Notes under the pieces: model-generated
Database searches by the model: none
Seen by the model: only the letters and a program-made list of their open reading frames with translations
What the model was told of the DNA's origin: nothing
Source: Candidatus Poribacteria bacterium WGA-3G
GTDB lineage: Bacteria > Poribacteria > WGA-4E > WGA-3G
NCBI GenBank assembly: GCA_000406005.1
Contig: ASZN01000005.1
Coordinates: forward strand, 104,167 to 168,166
DNA length: 64,000 nt
Reading direction: 5' to 3'
Translations under genes and position numbers: made by a program
Shown here: positions 35,608 to 44,186 of the stretch, piece by piece
Numbering within the stretch: the stretch's first letter is position 1
Layout: the number at the start of each line of letters is the position of its first letter

Positions 35608-36345
35608 ATGGACAAAGAAAACCAAAACGAGCCAAGCACAGTTGATGAAATACTCCGAAAAATAGAAGAAAAATCGGACACTGGGGCCTATCTCTACCGC
35701 GGTGAACCTGAACGCCATGAGGAAGAGCCTTATTTGGGTAAAGTTTCTTCAAACTTCTATCGCGAGTTTTTGAAGGACGACGACTTTGATGTCTCGGCAG
35801 AATACTTTGATATAGAGGCATTCCAAGAAGTAATGTTGACCTCAGCTAATAAGTTTTCGCGTAAACCGATTAGCGAACTTGAACGCTTATCCGAAATTCA
35901 ACACTACGGTGGGAAAACAAACCTTATTGATTTCACGACAGATTATCTTATTGCGCTCTTCATGGCTTGTGATGGTTCCCGTGGTGAAGATGGCAGGCTT
36001 ATATTACAAAAAAAGGAACAGATAAATCCATACATTCAAGAATCGTATGAGCCAGTAAATCGTGTTATTGCCCAGAAGAGCGTGTTTGTTCGACATCCAG
36101 AGGGTTTTATTGAACCCAGCGAGGACGATATTATCAATATTCCGGCTGATCTCAAGCACCCTATATTAATACACCTGCGAAATTCCCACGGTATATCTGT
36201 TGAAACTATTTACAACGATATCCATGGCTTTATCAAAGATCAGACCATCCACATGGAAGTCTACATGGCGATTTACAAAGGTTTAATCCATGAACAAAAA
36301 GGGGATGTAGAGAATGGTAACTCCAACACAGATGACGCATTATGA
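35608..36345 (+). CDS. FRG-domain protein, 5' part of a split FRG-TPR gene
   Basis: 245 residues. The FRG domain is recognised by YRGE (30-33), the middle EIQHYGG, and LIDFTTD (106-112). The last residues, MAIYKGLIHEQKGD, are the first helix of a TPR whose second helix (YEEAVKHYSRAVEMRPN) lies in the overlapping next frame. The last 32 bp overlap the downstream TPR gene. I infer an ancestral single protein interrupted by a frameshift of about one base within a roughly 34-nt inserted segment. FRG domains are of unknown activity. Confidence 0.8.
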   Translation: MDKENQNEPSTVDEILRKIEEKSDTGAYLYRGEPERHEEEPYLGKVSSNFYREFLKDDDFDVSAEYFDIEAFQEVMLTSANKFSRKPISELERLSEIQHYGGKTNLIDFTTDYLIALFMACDGSRGEDGRLILQKKEQINPYIQESYEPVNRVIAQKSVFVRHPEGFIEPSEDDIINIPADLKHPILIHLRNSHGISVETIYNDIHGFIKDQTIHMEVYMAIYKGLIHEQKGDVENGNSNTDDAL

Positions 36346-37954
36346 AGAAGCCGTCAAGCATTATAGTAGAGCTGTTGAAATGCGACCAAACTTTGCCTTA
36401 CCGTACATCTATCGCGGTGATATTTATCGTAAGATGGGCAAGTTTGATTTTGCTATTAACGACTATACGGAAGCCATTTTCTGGACTCGTCAACCGGCAA
36501 GGGCTTATCACGGTCGCGGTATGGCGCATGGTGCTAAAGGTGAGGTTGACAAAGCAATTGATGACTTTACGAAGGCAATCCAATACGAACCGGACTACGC
36601 CGAAGCGTATTACCATCGCGCTCATGCTTATGTTAGCAAAGACGAGTTTGATCGTGCCATTGAAGATTGCGATAAGGCGATACAACTTAATCCCGATGCT
36701 GCTGATGCCTACTTAATTCGCGGTAATGCTTATAGCAGCAAAGATGAGGTTGACTTTGCCATTATGGACTATAGCAAAGCGATACGACTCAAGCCTGATG
36801 CTAACGCCTATGCCGCTCGGGGGAACGCTTATAGCAGTAAAGGTGGAGTGGATAGTGCTATTGCAGACTATACAAAAGCATTAGAACTGAAACCAAATTA
36901 TATTGAAGTCTATTTAATTCGAGGGGGCACGTACGTACTTAAGCAAGATTATGATGCTGCTATTGCAGACTATCAAAAAGTGATAGAACTTAGACCTGAT
37001 GCTGCTGATCCTTATATTACTCGCGCTATGGCTTATAGTCTCAAAGGCAATTTTGATGCTGCTATTACAGATTGTAATGACGCAATAAAACGTAATCCGA
37101 ATGCGGCGGATGCATATCTCATTCTCGGCATGGCTTTCAGCAACAAAGGCGAGGTGGATTCGGCTATCACAAATTATACCAAGGCGATAGAATTGCAACC
37201 CAATTACCCCAATGCCTATTATGAACGAGGCAATGCGTACAGTAGTAAAGGCGAATTCGACAATGCCATAATTGACTATACGGAAGTAATTCGACATGTT
37301 CCAAATCATGCCGAATGCTATTTTAATCGTGGTATCGCTTATAGTGCAAAAAGCGAATTTGATAATGCTATTATGGACTATAACATGGTCCTCAAGTTTC
37401 AACCCGATCATATTCCATCCTATGTCAATCGTGGCAATATTTATGGGACCAAGGGTGAGTTTGATTTAGCTATCGCCGATCATACAATGGTGATACAACT
37501 TAACCCATTGTTAGAGATATCGTATTATAATCGTGGTAACGTTTATGCGAATAAAGGGAACTTTAATATGGCTCTCGTAGATTTTAATACGACAATACAA
37601 CTCAACCCTCGTTATGCAAAGGCTTATTATGGTCGCGCTAAGGTGTGGTTGCACCAACAGGAGTGGGAGAAAGCGAAAGCTGATTTAACTGATGCTAAGG
37701 ACTTGAATTTGGACATTGTTGTTTTATTTCTTAACGATTATCACAGCGTTCCAAATTTTGAAAGGCAGATTGGTGTTAAAGTACCTGATGATATCGCTCT
37801 CTTATTGATGCAAAAAGAAGAAAAAACTCGAACCCAGTCCGTGGAGGAAAATCTACTTGGTCCCTCAAGCGAAGTTGATCGTCGCTCGTTTGAAGAAATC
37901 GCGGAGATGCGGGCGCAGCAAGCAAGATCAAACTTAAATTTTATCCATATCTAA
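36314..37954 (+). CDS. Multi-TPR protein, 3' part of the FRG-TPR gene
   Basis: 546 residues with about a dozen or more consecutive 34-residue TPRs (for example YTEAIFW..., AYYHRAHAYVSKDEFDRAIEDCDKAI). The start at 36314 lies inside the FRG gene in another frame, so translation is probably coupled. After the repeats comes a short module (WEKAKADLTDA ... FERQIGVKVPDDIALLL) that also occurs in the TPR protein at 41172. The C-terminal tail has no recognised domain. It is a likely scaffold for the FRG domain. Confidence 0.82.
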   Translation: MVTPTQMTHYEEAVKHYSRAVEMRPNFALPYIYRGDIYRKMGKFDFAINDYTEAIFWTRQPARAYHGRGMAHGAKGEVDKAIDDFTKAIQYEPDYAEAYYHRAHAYVSKDEFDRAIEDCDKAIQLNPDAADAYLIRGNAYSSKDEVDFAIMDYSKAIRLKPDANAYAARGNAYSSKGGVDSAIADYTKALELKPNYIEVYLIRGGTYVLKQDYDAAIADYQKVIELRPDAADPYITRAMAYSLKGNFDAAITDCNDAIKRNPNAADAYLILGMAFSNKGEVDSAITNYTKAIELQPNYPNAYYERGNAYSSKGEFDNAIIDYTEVIRHVPNHAECYFNRGIAYSAKSEFDNAIMDYNMVLKFQPDHIPSYVNRGNIYGTKGEFDLAIADHTMVIQLNPLLEISYYNRGNVYANKGNFNMALVDFNTTIQLNPRYAKAYYGRAKVWLHQQEWEKAKADLTDAKDLNLDIVVLFLNDYHSVPNFERQIGVKVPDDIALLLMQKEEKTRTQSVEENLLGPSSEVDRRSFEEIAEMRAQQARSNLNFIHI

Positions 37955-38051
37955 TCTGTTCTATCTCCGAGGTGAAACGGCTCTTCGCGTAATCACTGAT
38001 TAACTTCAAAGCAACTTGATTCTGGATTCATTAAAATCGTGAACAAACACC

Positions 38052-39473
38052 ATGTTCTCAAAACAACAACCCAATCTCCTCATCATCATGTCCGATGAAC
38101 ACGCGCCGATGTACAGCGGTCCCTACGGACACCCGCTTGTCCAAACGCCGCACATGGACAGACTCGCTGAAGACGGTATCACCTTTAACAACGCTTACTG
38201 CAATTCACCGCTCTGTATGCCGTCTCGGATGTCGTTTATGACAGGTCGGTATATCCATAAAATCGGTGCGTGGGACAACGCTGCACCGTTGCGCCCAGAT
38301 GCGGTCACATGGGCACACAGTCTGCGCGCCGCAGGTTACGATGTCGTGCTCTCTGGAAAACAGCATTTCGGTGGGATGGATCAACGCCACGGATTCCGGA
38401 CGCAACTCGCTCGCGATCTGCACGCAGAACGACAACACGGACTTACGGATTGGGATAACGGCACACCACCAGCAAAGCGTCCATGGCAAGGACTGGTACA
38501 GGCACACCCGGGAACAACTGAGGAAATCGAAGTCGATGACCTTGCAGAAGCGGAGGCTCTAACGTATCTCCGAGATCCCGCTCGGAAAGAACAACCGTGG
38601 GCACTCAATGTTTCGTTTATCGCACCGCATTTCCCGCTCGTCGTGCCACAACGGTTTTGGGACCTCTATCCACTTGAAGAAATTGATCTACCAGATATTC
38701 CAGATGGACACCTTGAGAACCAGCATCCTGTCTATCAACGGATGCGGCGCATGTTCGGTTGTGTTGACTTTCCAGAGGAACTCGTCCGCCGTGGACGTGC
38801 CGGTTATTACGGGTTGATTACCTACCTTGATGAAAAGATTGGCAACCTGTTCAAAACGCTTGAGGCGACCGGACAGTTGGAGAATACCGTTATCATCCAC
38901 ACCAGCGACCACGGTGAGATGAACGGCGAACACGGTATGTGGCGGAAATCAAATTTCTATGAGGCATCTGCGCGTGTTCCGCTACAGATCATGTTCCCTG
39001 ATAGGCTATCCGCTGGCACACGTATTGATGAAGTAGTCTCACTCGTGGATCTAACGGCGACGCTTGTTGATGTTGCCGGAGCAGATTCATTAAGTCAGTT
39101 GGATGGAGATAGCCTATTGCCTTTGATACAAGGCACAGCAAGCGACTGGAAAGATTTCGCTTTCTCCGAATACCTCGCACACGGCGTTCAACGACCGATG
39201 GCGATGCTACGGAAGGGACAATATAAATTCAACTATAGCCTCGGCGACCCACCGGAACTTTACGACATCGCCGAGGATCCGGGTGAATTTCGGAATCTTG
39301 CCAATCTTGCCAATGACGAGGCATATCAAACGATTTGCCGAGAACTTGAGGCAGAACTGTTGGCAGACTGGGATCCTGTTGAAATCGAAAAAGAGGTTCG
39401 CACAAGCCAAAAAGCCCGTATTCTGATTGATCAGGTCACTGGTGGACAATGGCGAAAGCCTCCCAATCCGTAG
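38052..39473 (+). CDS. Sulfatase, formylglycine type (2)
   Basis: A 473-residue sulfatase with canonical Cys55-M-P-S-Arg59 (SPLCMPSRMSFMTGR). Other motifs are MSDEH near the N-terminus and HTSDHGEMNGEHGMW. It resembles choline-sulfatase-like arylsulfatases but the substrate is not certain. No signal peptide is seen. It is separated from the next sulfatase by about 115 bp that contains a promoter, so it is probably transcribed independently. Confidence 0.88.
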   Translation: MFSKQQPNLLIIMSDEHAPMYSGPYGHPLVQTPHMDRLAEDGITFNNAYCNSPLCMPSRMSFMTGRYIHKIGAWDNAAPLRPDAVTWAHSLRAAGYDVVLSGKQHFGGMDQRHGFRTQLARDLHAERQHGLTDWDNGTPPAKRPWQGLVQAHPGTTEEIEVDDLAEAEALTYLRDPARKEQPWALNVSFIAPHFPLVVPQRFWDLYPLEEIDLPDIPDGHLENQHPVYQRMRRMFGCVDFPEELVRRGRAGYYGLITYLDEKIGNLFKTLEATGQLENTVIIHTSDHGEMNGEHGMWRKSNFYEASARVPLQIMFPDRLSAGTRIDEVVSLVDLTATLVDVAGADSLSQLDGDSLLPLIQGTASDWKDFAFSEYLAHGVQRPMAMLRKGQYKFNYSLGDPPELYDIAEDPGEFRNLANLANDEAYQTICRELEAELLADWDPVEIEKEVRTSQKARILIDQVTGGQWRKPPNP

Positions 39474-39516
39474 TCAACCCCTGCCGAAAGCAGTACGTGA
39501 CTTACCGGGTTTTGAC

Positions 39517-39545
39517 TTGAAGGATCTACTGGAATATGCTATATT
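39517..39545 (+). promoter_or_regulatory. Putative extended -10 promoter
   Basis: TTGAAG, 17 bp, TATATT with TGC before the -10, 43 bp upstream of the third sulfatase start. Same shape as 3710-3738 and 5452-5480. Confidence 0.5.
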
Positions 39546-39588
39546 GTAGGCATCATAATCGAAATAATTCTTGTGTTGGAGTATGTTG

Positions 39589-41010
39589 ATGTCTCGTTCA
39601 ATCGAAAAACGTCCCAATCTCGTCTATGTTTTCGCGGATCAACTCCGTTACCAGTCGTGTGGCTATGCGGGGGATGCCCACGCGCACACGCCTCACATTG
39701 ACCAACTTGCGACAGAGGGTGTGGATTTCTGCAACGCTGTCTCTGGCAGCCCGATGTGTGCACCGTATCGTGCTTCTCTCTTCACCGGTAAATACGCCAG
39801 TAGTACCGGCATGGCGATTAATGAACTCCGCATGAATCCCAATCACGACTGCTTCGGACATGTGCTGCATCGCAATGGCTACCAGACGAGTTACATCGGA
39901 AAATGGCACCTGTGGGCAAATCAATTGGGGAGACACAACGATCCCCAAAATTCCTATATCCCACCGGGACAGCATCGGCTCGGTTTCGATGGTGAATGGG
40001 CGGCGTACAATTTTCATCATCTCTATTATGATACATATTATCACAAAGATTCGCCTGAGAAAATCGTGCTTCCCGGCTACGAACCTGACGGACAGACCGA
40101 TATGGCGATTGATTATCTGCAACGGGCATCGACAGCAGACGACCCGTTCGCGCTTTTCCTCTCAATCGGGACACCGCACGATCCGTGGACACAGGACAAC
40201 GTACCATCTGCTGATTATGAGATGTTCCGAGACATCGACTTCCCGTTACCGCCCAACTATCGCGATGAAAACGATCCTTACGGCGATACATGGGCAATTA
40301 TGTCCCCTAAACAAAGGGCTCAGATACCTGAATGGATGCGCGTCTACTACGCAATGACAACCAATCTGGATCGGAATATCGGACGGTTGCTACGAGCTGT
40401 TGACGACTTCGGATTGCGTGACGATACAATCTTTGTTTTCACCTCTGATCACGGTGAAATGTTTGGTGCCCAAGGTCGCCGCGCGAAAAACATATTTTAT
40501 GAGGAGGCGGTGCGTGTGCCATTTCTCGTCCGGTGGCAAGATCAAATTCCGACAGGACACGTCTCGGATGCATGCTTGAATACACCTGACATCATGCCGA
40601 CGCTGCTATCAATGCTAAATCTGCCGATTCCAGACGACGTTGAAGGCACTGATTTAAGCAAGACTGCGTTCAACCAATCTACCGATGAACCGGATGCAGC
40701 GTTCATGCAAGGGATGGGGTGTACGGCGAAATGGGAAGACGGTTATGAGTGGCGAGCACTTAGAACAAAACGGTATACCTACGCTGTCCACCGTCCAGAT
40801 CGGAGTGAGAAACTTTTCGATAACATCGCCGATCCGTTCCAAACCCAAAACCTGATTGACGCACCCGAAGTCGCTGAACTTCGAGAACAGTTCCGAGCAA
40901 TGTTAAAGCACCGCATGGATACGCTCAACGATACCTTTGAGGCGTGTACATGGTATCGCGACAATTGGACCGAAGATCGGATTATCCTGCGTACGGCGAC
41001 GTTAACCTAA
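39589..41010 (+). CDS. Sulfatase, formylglycine type (3)
   Basis: About 473 residues from ATG 39589 (GGAG seven bases upstream); earlier in-frame starts are weak. The catalytic motif is Cys57-A-P-Y-Arg61, with Tyr at the fourth position where Ser, Ala or Thr is usual. FTSDHGEMFGAQGRR marks the second metal motif. It likely acts on a sulfated sugar or small sulfate ester. No signal peptide. With the sulfatases at 33914 and 38052 it makes a local sulfate-ester catabolic set. Confidence 0.87.
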   Translation: MSRSIEKRPNLVYVFADQLRYQSCGYAGDAHAHTPHIDQLATEGVDFCNAVSGSPMCAPYRASLFTGKYASSTGMAINELRMNPNHDCFGHVLHRNGYQTSYIGKWHLWANQLGRHNDPQNSYIPPGQHRLGFDGEWAAYNFHHLYYDTYYHKDSPEKIVLPGYEPDGQTDMAIDYLQRASTADDPFALFLSIGTPHDPWTQDNVPSADYEMFRDIDFPLPPNYRDENDPYGDTWAIMSPKQRAQIPEWMRVYYAMTTNLDRNIGRLLRAVDDFGLRDDTIFVFTSDHGEMFGAQGRRAKNIFYEEAVRVPFLVRWQDQIPTGHVSDACLNTPDIMPTLLSMLNLPIPDDVEGTDLSKTAFNQSTDEPDAAFMQGMGCTAKWEDGYEWRALRTKRYTYAVHRPDRSEKLFDNIADPFQTQNLIDAPEVAELREQFRAMLKHRMDTLNDTFEACTWYRDNWTEDRIILRTATLT

Positions 41011-41104
41011 AAAGTAGCAGGCACACACCGTATGTTGTATTGTTATAGGGAAACCTACCATTTCAAAGACAGGTTCGGGATCTGGAGATCACTCCTACAT
41101 TCCG

Positions 41105-41134
41105 TTGAAATTAGGGTGTATTGTATGTTATCAT
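41105..41134 (+). promoter_or_regulatory. Putative promoter of the TPR-antitoxin/PIN operon
   Basis: TTGAAA, 18 bp, TATCAT, 37 bp upstream of the gene start at 41172. Confidence 0.45.
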
Positions 41135-41171
41135 TACCTTCGAGAAACTTGTCCTATGGAGGAGAAAAGTT

Positions 41172-42461
41172 ATGCCCGAACTGATTCAAGGTTCAGCAGA
41201 TACCCATTACAACAGCGATTTTGTTGACCCGAAAGGCGAAGGTGCTGTGTCGATCCATAACACCCGTGGCATTGCTCACCTCAAAAACGGCGAGTACGAT
41301 CATGCCATTGCAGACTTTACCAAAGCGATAGAACACAATCCAGAAGATGTCTTTGCCTGTACGAATCGCGGTGTAGCTTACTACTACAAAGGCAGGTTTT
41401 ATCGCGCAGTTGATGACTTTAGCAAGACAATAAGTCTCACGCCGGACGATCCATTTGCCTACTATGGTCGCGGGATGGCTTACCGCAGCTTGCTGGTTTT
41501 TGAGAAAACCATCCAAGACTTTAGCACGGCGATACGTCTCAATCCCGAAGCGGCTGCTGATGCCTATAAGGAGCGCGGTGTAACCTACCACAGCAAAGGT
41601 GATATAAACAAAGCAATTGAAGACTATAACGCTGCGATAGCACTGGATCCAGGGTTGGCAGAAGCTTGGACAGAACGCGGTAAAGCTTACCGTGATAAAG
41701 GTGAGATTGACAAGGCAATTAAAAATTACAACAAGGCGATTGAACTCAAACCAGAACTCGCTGAGCCTTATACCTGCCGCGGACTCATCTACAACGAGCA
41801 GGACGAGTTAGACAAAGCGATCGCAGATCATAGTAAGGCAATCGCCTGCAACCGAGAATTTGCTGAAGCCTACGTCAATCGAGGGCAGGCTTATTACGCC
41901 AAAAACGAATTAGACAAAGCGATCGCAGATTATGACAAAGCGACTCAACTCAACCCAGAACTTGTGGAGGCATACACGCATCGAGGCAATACCTACCGCG
42001 TCAAAGCCGAGTTAGACAAGGCGATTGCGGATTATACCGAGGCACTAAAACTCAGACCAAAGATTGCTGAATTCTATTACACACGGGGTGAGGCTTGGTT
42101 GCTTGCGAAAGGTTGGGAAGAGGCGAAGACCGACCTGACAGCTGCACTCCTACAAGACGTAGATGTCGCCGCTGCGTTTCACAATACCCACGGGAGCATC
42201 GCTGCCTTTGAGGAGAAGATAGGGAGTCGTTTGCCGAAAGAGATTGTAGTATTATTGACACCACGGAGCGGGTCTCCGTTTGAAATTGATAAAGATGCGC
42301 GAATCGCGTTGGGAATGAAGTACTACGGAAACGACGAACTTAGCAGCGGACTCGCTGCGCGCCTTGCAGGCGTGCCACGTGTTGAATTTATATTTCTAAT
42401 GGGGGATTATGGACTTTCACCGTTTGGTGACGAGGAAGAGTACGCCAAGAGTGGATTTTAA
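41172..42461 (+). CDS. TPR protein with C-terminal UPF0175-like antitoxin domain
   Basis: About 429 residues from ATG 41172 behind GGAGGAG. Eight or nine TPRs (about 30-335, such as DKAIADYTEALKLRP) are followed by the linker module seen in the 36314 protein (WEEAKTDLTAALL ... FEEKIGSRLPKEIVVLL). The final 55 residues read IALGMKYYGNDELSSGLAARLAG then VEFIFLMGDYGL, matching the UPF0175 antitoxin pattern. A DUF3368 PIN toxin starts three bases downstream, the usual partner of UPF0175. The antitoxin thus appears fused to a TPR scaffold. Confidence 0.82.
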   Translation: MPELIQGSADTHYNSDFVDPKGEGAVSIHNTRGIAHLKNGEYDHAIADFTKAIEHNPEDVFACTNRGVAYYYKGRFYRAVDDFSKTISLTPDDPFAYYGRGMAYRSLLVFEKTIQDFSTAIRLNPEAAADAYKERGVTYHSKGDINKAIEDYNAAIALDPGLAEAWTERGKAYRDKGEIDKAIKNYNKAIELKPELAEPYTCRGLIYNEQDELDKAIADHSKAIACNREFAEAYVNRGQAYYAKNELDKAIADYDKATQLNPELVEAYTHRGNTYRVKAELDKAIADYTEALKLRPKIAEFYYTRGEAWLLAKGWEEAKTDLTAALLQDVDVAAAFHNTHGSIAAFEEKIGSRLPKEIVVLLTPRSGSPFEIDKDARIALGMKYYGNDELSSGLAARLAGVPRVEFIFLMGDYGLSPFGDEEEYAKSGF

Positions 42462-42464
42462 AGA

Positions 42465-42956
42465 ATGCCAATACAGCCGGTTATTAGCAATACGAGTCCG
42501 CTTATTGGACTCTTTGGGATCAACAGTTTTTCCTTCTTACGAGATCTCTACACAGAGGTATGGATTCCACGAGAGGTTGAAAAGGAATTTCTAGCGATAA
42601 ATGAAGCAATTCACAGGGAAGCACTCCAGAGTGCACCGTGGATTAAAGTCGTAGATCTGACGAATCCGCAAAGTGCTGCAGCTTATCAAGGTATTGATTC
42701 TGGCGAAGCGGAAGTGTTCGCGCTTGCAGCTGAACATGATGCCCGTCTCGTTCTTCTTGATGAAAATAAAGGAAGACGGAAGGCCAAGGAAATTGGATTA
42801 ATCACTAAAGGAACGGTAGGCATTTTGCTTAGGGCAAAGGAAGAAGGCTTAATTGATGTCATCGAGCCGCTTTTAATGCAGTTGCGAGATAACGGGATGC
42901 ACCTGAGTGAATCGCTCATCAATAACGCCCTACAAGATGCGGATGAAGCAGATTAG
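42465..42956 (+). CDS. DUF3368 PIN-domain toxin
   Basis: A 163-residue PIN-like nuclease of the DUF3368 type. It starts VISNTSPLIGL (Asn at the first acidic position, common in this group). The acidic residues expected in PIN domains include Glu in IPREVEKEF, Asp-Ser-Gly-Glu-Ala-Glu near the middle, and LLDENKGRRKAKEIGL, with the last Asp of the site in LLDE. It presumably cleaves RNA and is restrained by the UPF0175-like tail of the gene 3 bp upstream. Confidence 0.83.
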   Translation: MPIQPVISNTSPLIGLFGINSFSFLRDLYTEVWIPREVEKEFLAINEAIHREALQSAPWIKVVDLTNPQSAAAYQGIDSGEAEVFALAAEHDARLVLLDENKGRRKAKEIGLITKGTVGILLRAKEEGLIDVIEPLLMQLRDNGMHLSESLINNALQDADEAD

Positions 42957-43059
42957 CAGACGGGCTTACAAAGCACACTCACAGTGTATGGCAGTGACAG
43001 GATAAATTGGTTACCACTCATAAACTGTTTGACAATTGATCGTGCAAAGAGGTAAACCC

Positions 43060-44169
43060 ATGGATAAAAAATACCGTATTCAGAACGTTGAGACGATACC
43101 GAGTCCGTCCCTTGTTGTCTATCTCGCGCAGGTTCAGCAGAACATTGAACATGCAATCGCTACTGTTAATGGGGATGTCTCGAAACTCAGACCGCACGCC
43201 AAAACGCATAAAACAGCCGAGATTATCGTTATGGAACGCGATGCCGGTATCCTGAAACATAAGTGCGCTACGCTACGCGAAGCGGAGATGTTAGCACAGA
43301 ACGGTATTCAGGATATTCTAATCGCCTATCAGATGGTGGGTCCGAATATCGGTCGTTTTGTTTCGCTACAGCGGCGATATCCTGATGCGGATTTCAAGGT
43401 TATCGTTGATCACACGGAGGCAGTGACAGCACTCTCGGCGGAAGTGGCGAAGTTCGGCTTAACAGTCAAAGTCATGTTAGATTTAGACGTAGGGATGAAC
43501 CGTACGGGAATACCGGTCGGTGACGCTGCTGTGGATGTCTATGCACAGATGGAAGCAGCAGACGGGTTGCAACCGTGGGGATTGCACGTCTACGATGGAC
43601 ACATCCACGATGAAGATGTCGCCGAACGGAAAGCAGCCTGCAACAAAAGTCTCGCAGAGGTTGCGGAGATGAAAGGTAAACTTGTTGCCAAAGGTCTTGA
43701 CGTGCCGTTGGTGGTGATGGGCGGCACACCGACATTTCCGATGTATGCCGAGACACCAGGTGTAGAAGCATCACCGGGGACATTCGTTTTCCACGACCAC
43801 GGCTATACGACCCACTTTCCCGACCTCGGTTTCACGCCTGCAGCACTGCTCCTGAGTCGTGTCATCAGTATCCCTACACCGCATCGGATTACGCTTGATT
43901 TGGGGCATAAAGCCATCGCCGCGGATCCCGCTGGGGACCGAGGGGTCGTCCTGAATATTGAAGATGCTGAAGTGGACATGCAACACGAGGAGCATTGGGC
44001 AATTAACGTCCCTGACAGTACACCGATGCACATTGGACAAGAAATTTACGTCTGTCCAACGCATATCTGTCCGTGTGTCGCGTTGCACCCGTTTTACTAT
44101 GTCGTGGATACTGATGGGTATTGTCGGGGCACATGGGAGGTCATAGCACGCAATCGGACTGCTGCCTGA
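43060..44169 (+). CDS. D-threonine aldolase-like PLP enzyme (alanine racemase fold)
   Basis: A 369-residue fold-type III PLP protein. RPHAKTHKT places the Schiff-base lysine at Lys48. The C-terminal domain ends in PTHICPCVALHP, the metal-binding pattern of D-threonine aldolases and D-serine dehydratases. It should cleave or dehydrate a D-hydroxy amino acid. ATG 43060 follows AGAGGTAAA; the nearby upstream ATG has no site. Confidence 0.83.
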   Translation: MDKKYRIQNVETIPSPSLVVYLAQVQQNIEHAIATVNGDVSKLRPHAKTHKTAEIIVMERDAGILKHKCATLREAEMLAQNGIQDILIAYQMVGPNIGRFVSLQRRYPDADFKVIVDHTEAVTALSAEVAKFGLTVKVMLDLDVGMNRTGIPVGDAAVDVYAQMEAADGLQPWGLHVYDGHIHDEDVAERKAACNKSLAEVAEMKGKLVAKGLDVPLVVMGGTPTFPMYAETPGVEASPGTFVFHDHGYTTHFPDLGFTPAALLLSRVISIPTPHRITLDLGHKAIAADPAGDRGVVLNIEDAEVDMQHEEHWAINVPDSTPMHIGQEIYVCPTHICPCVALHPFYYVVDTDGYCRGTWEVIARNRTAA

Positions 44170-44186
44170 CTTGTGAAACGTGATGA

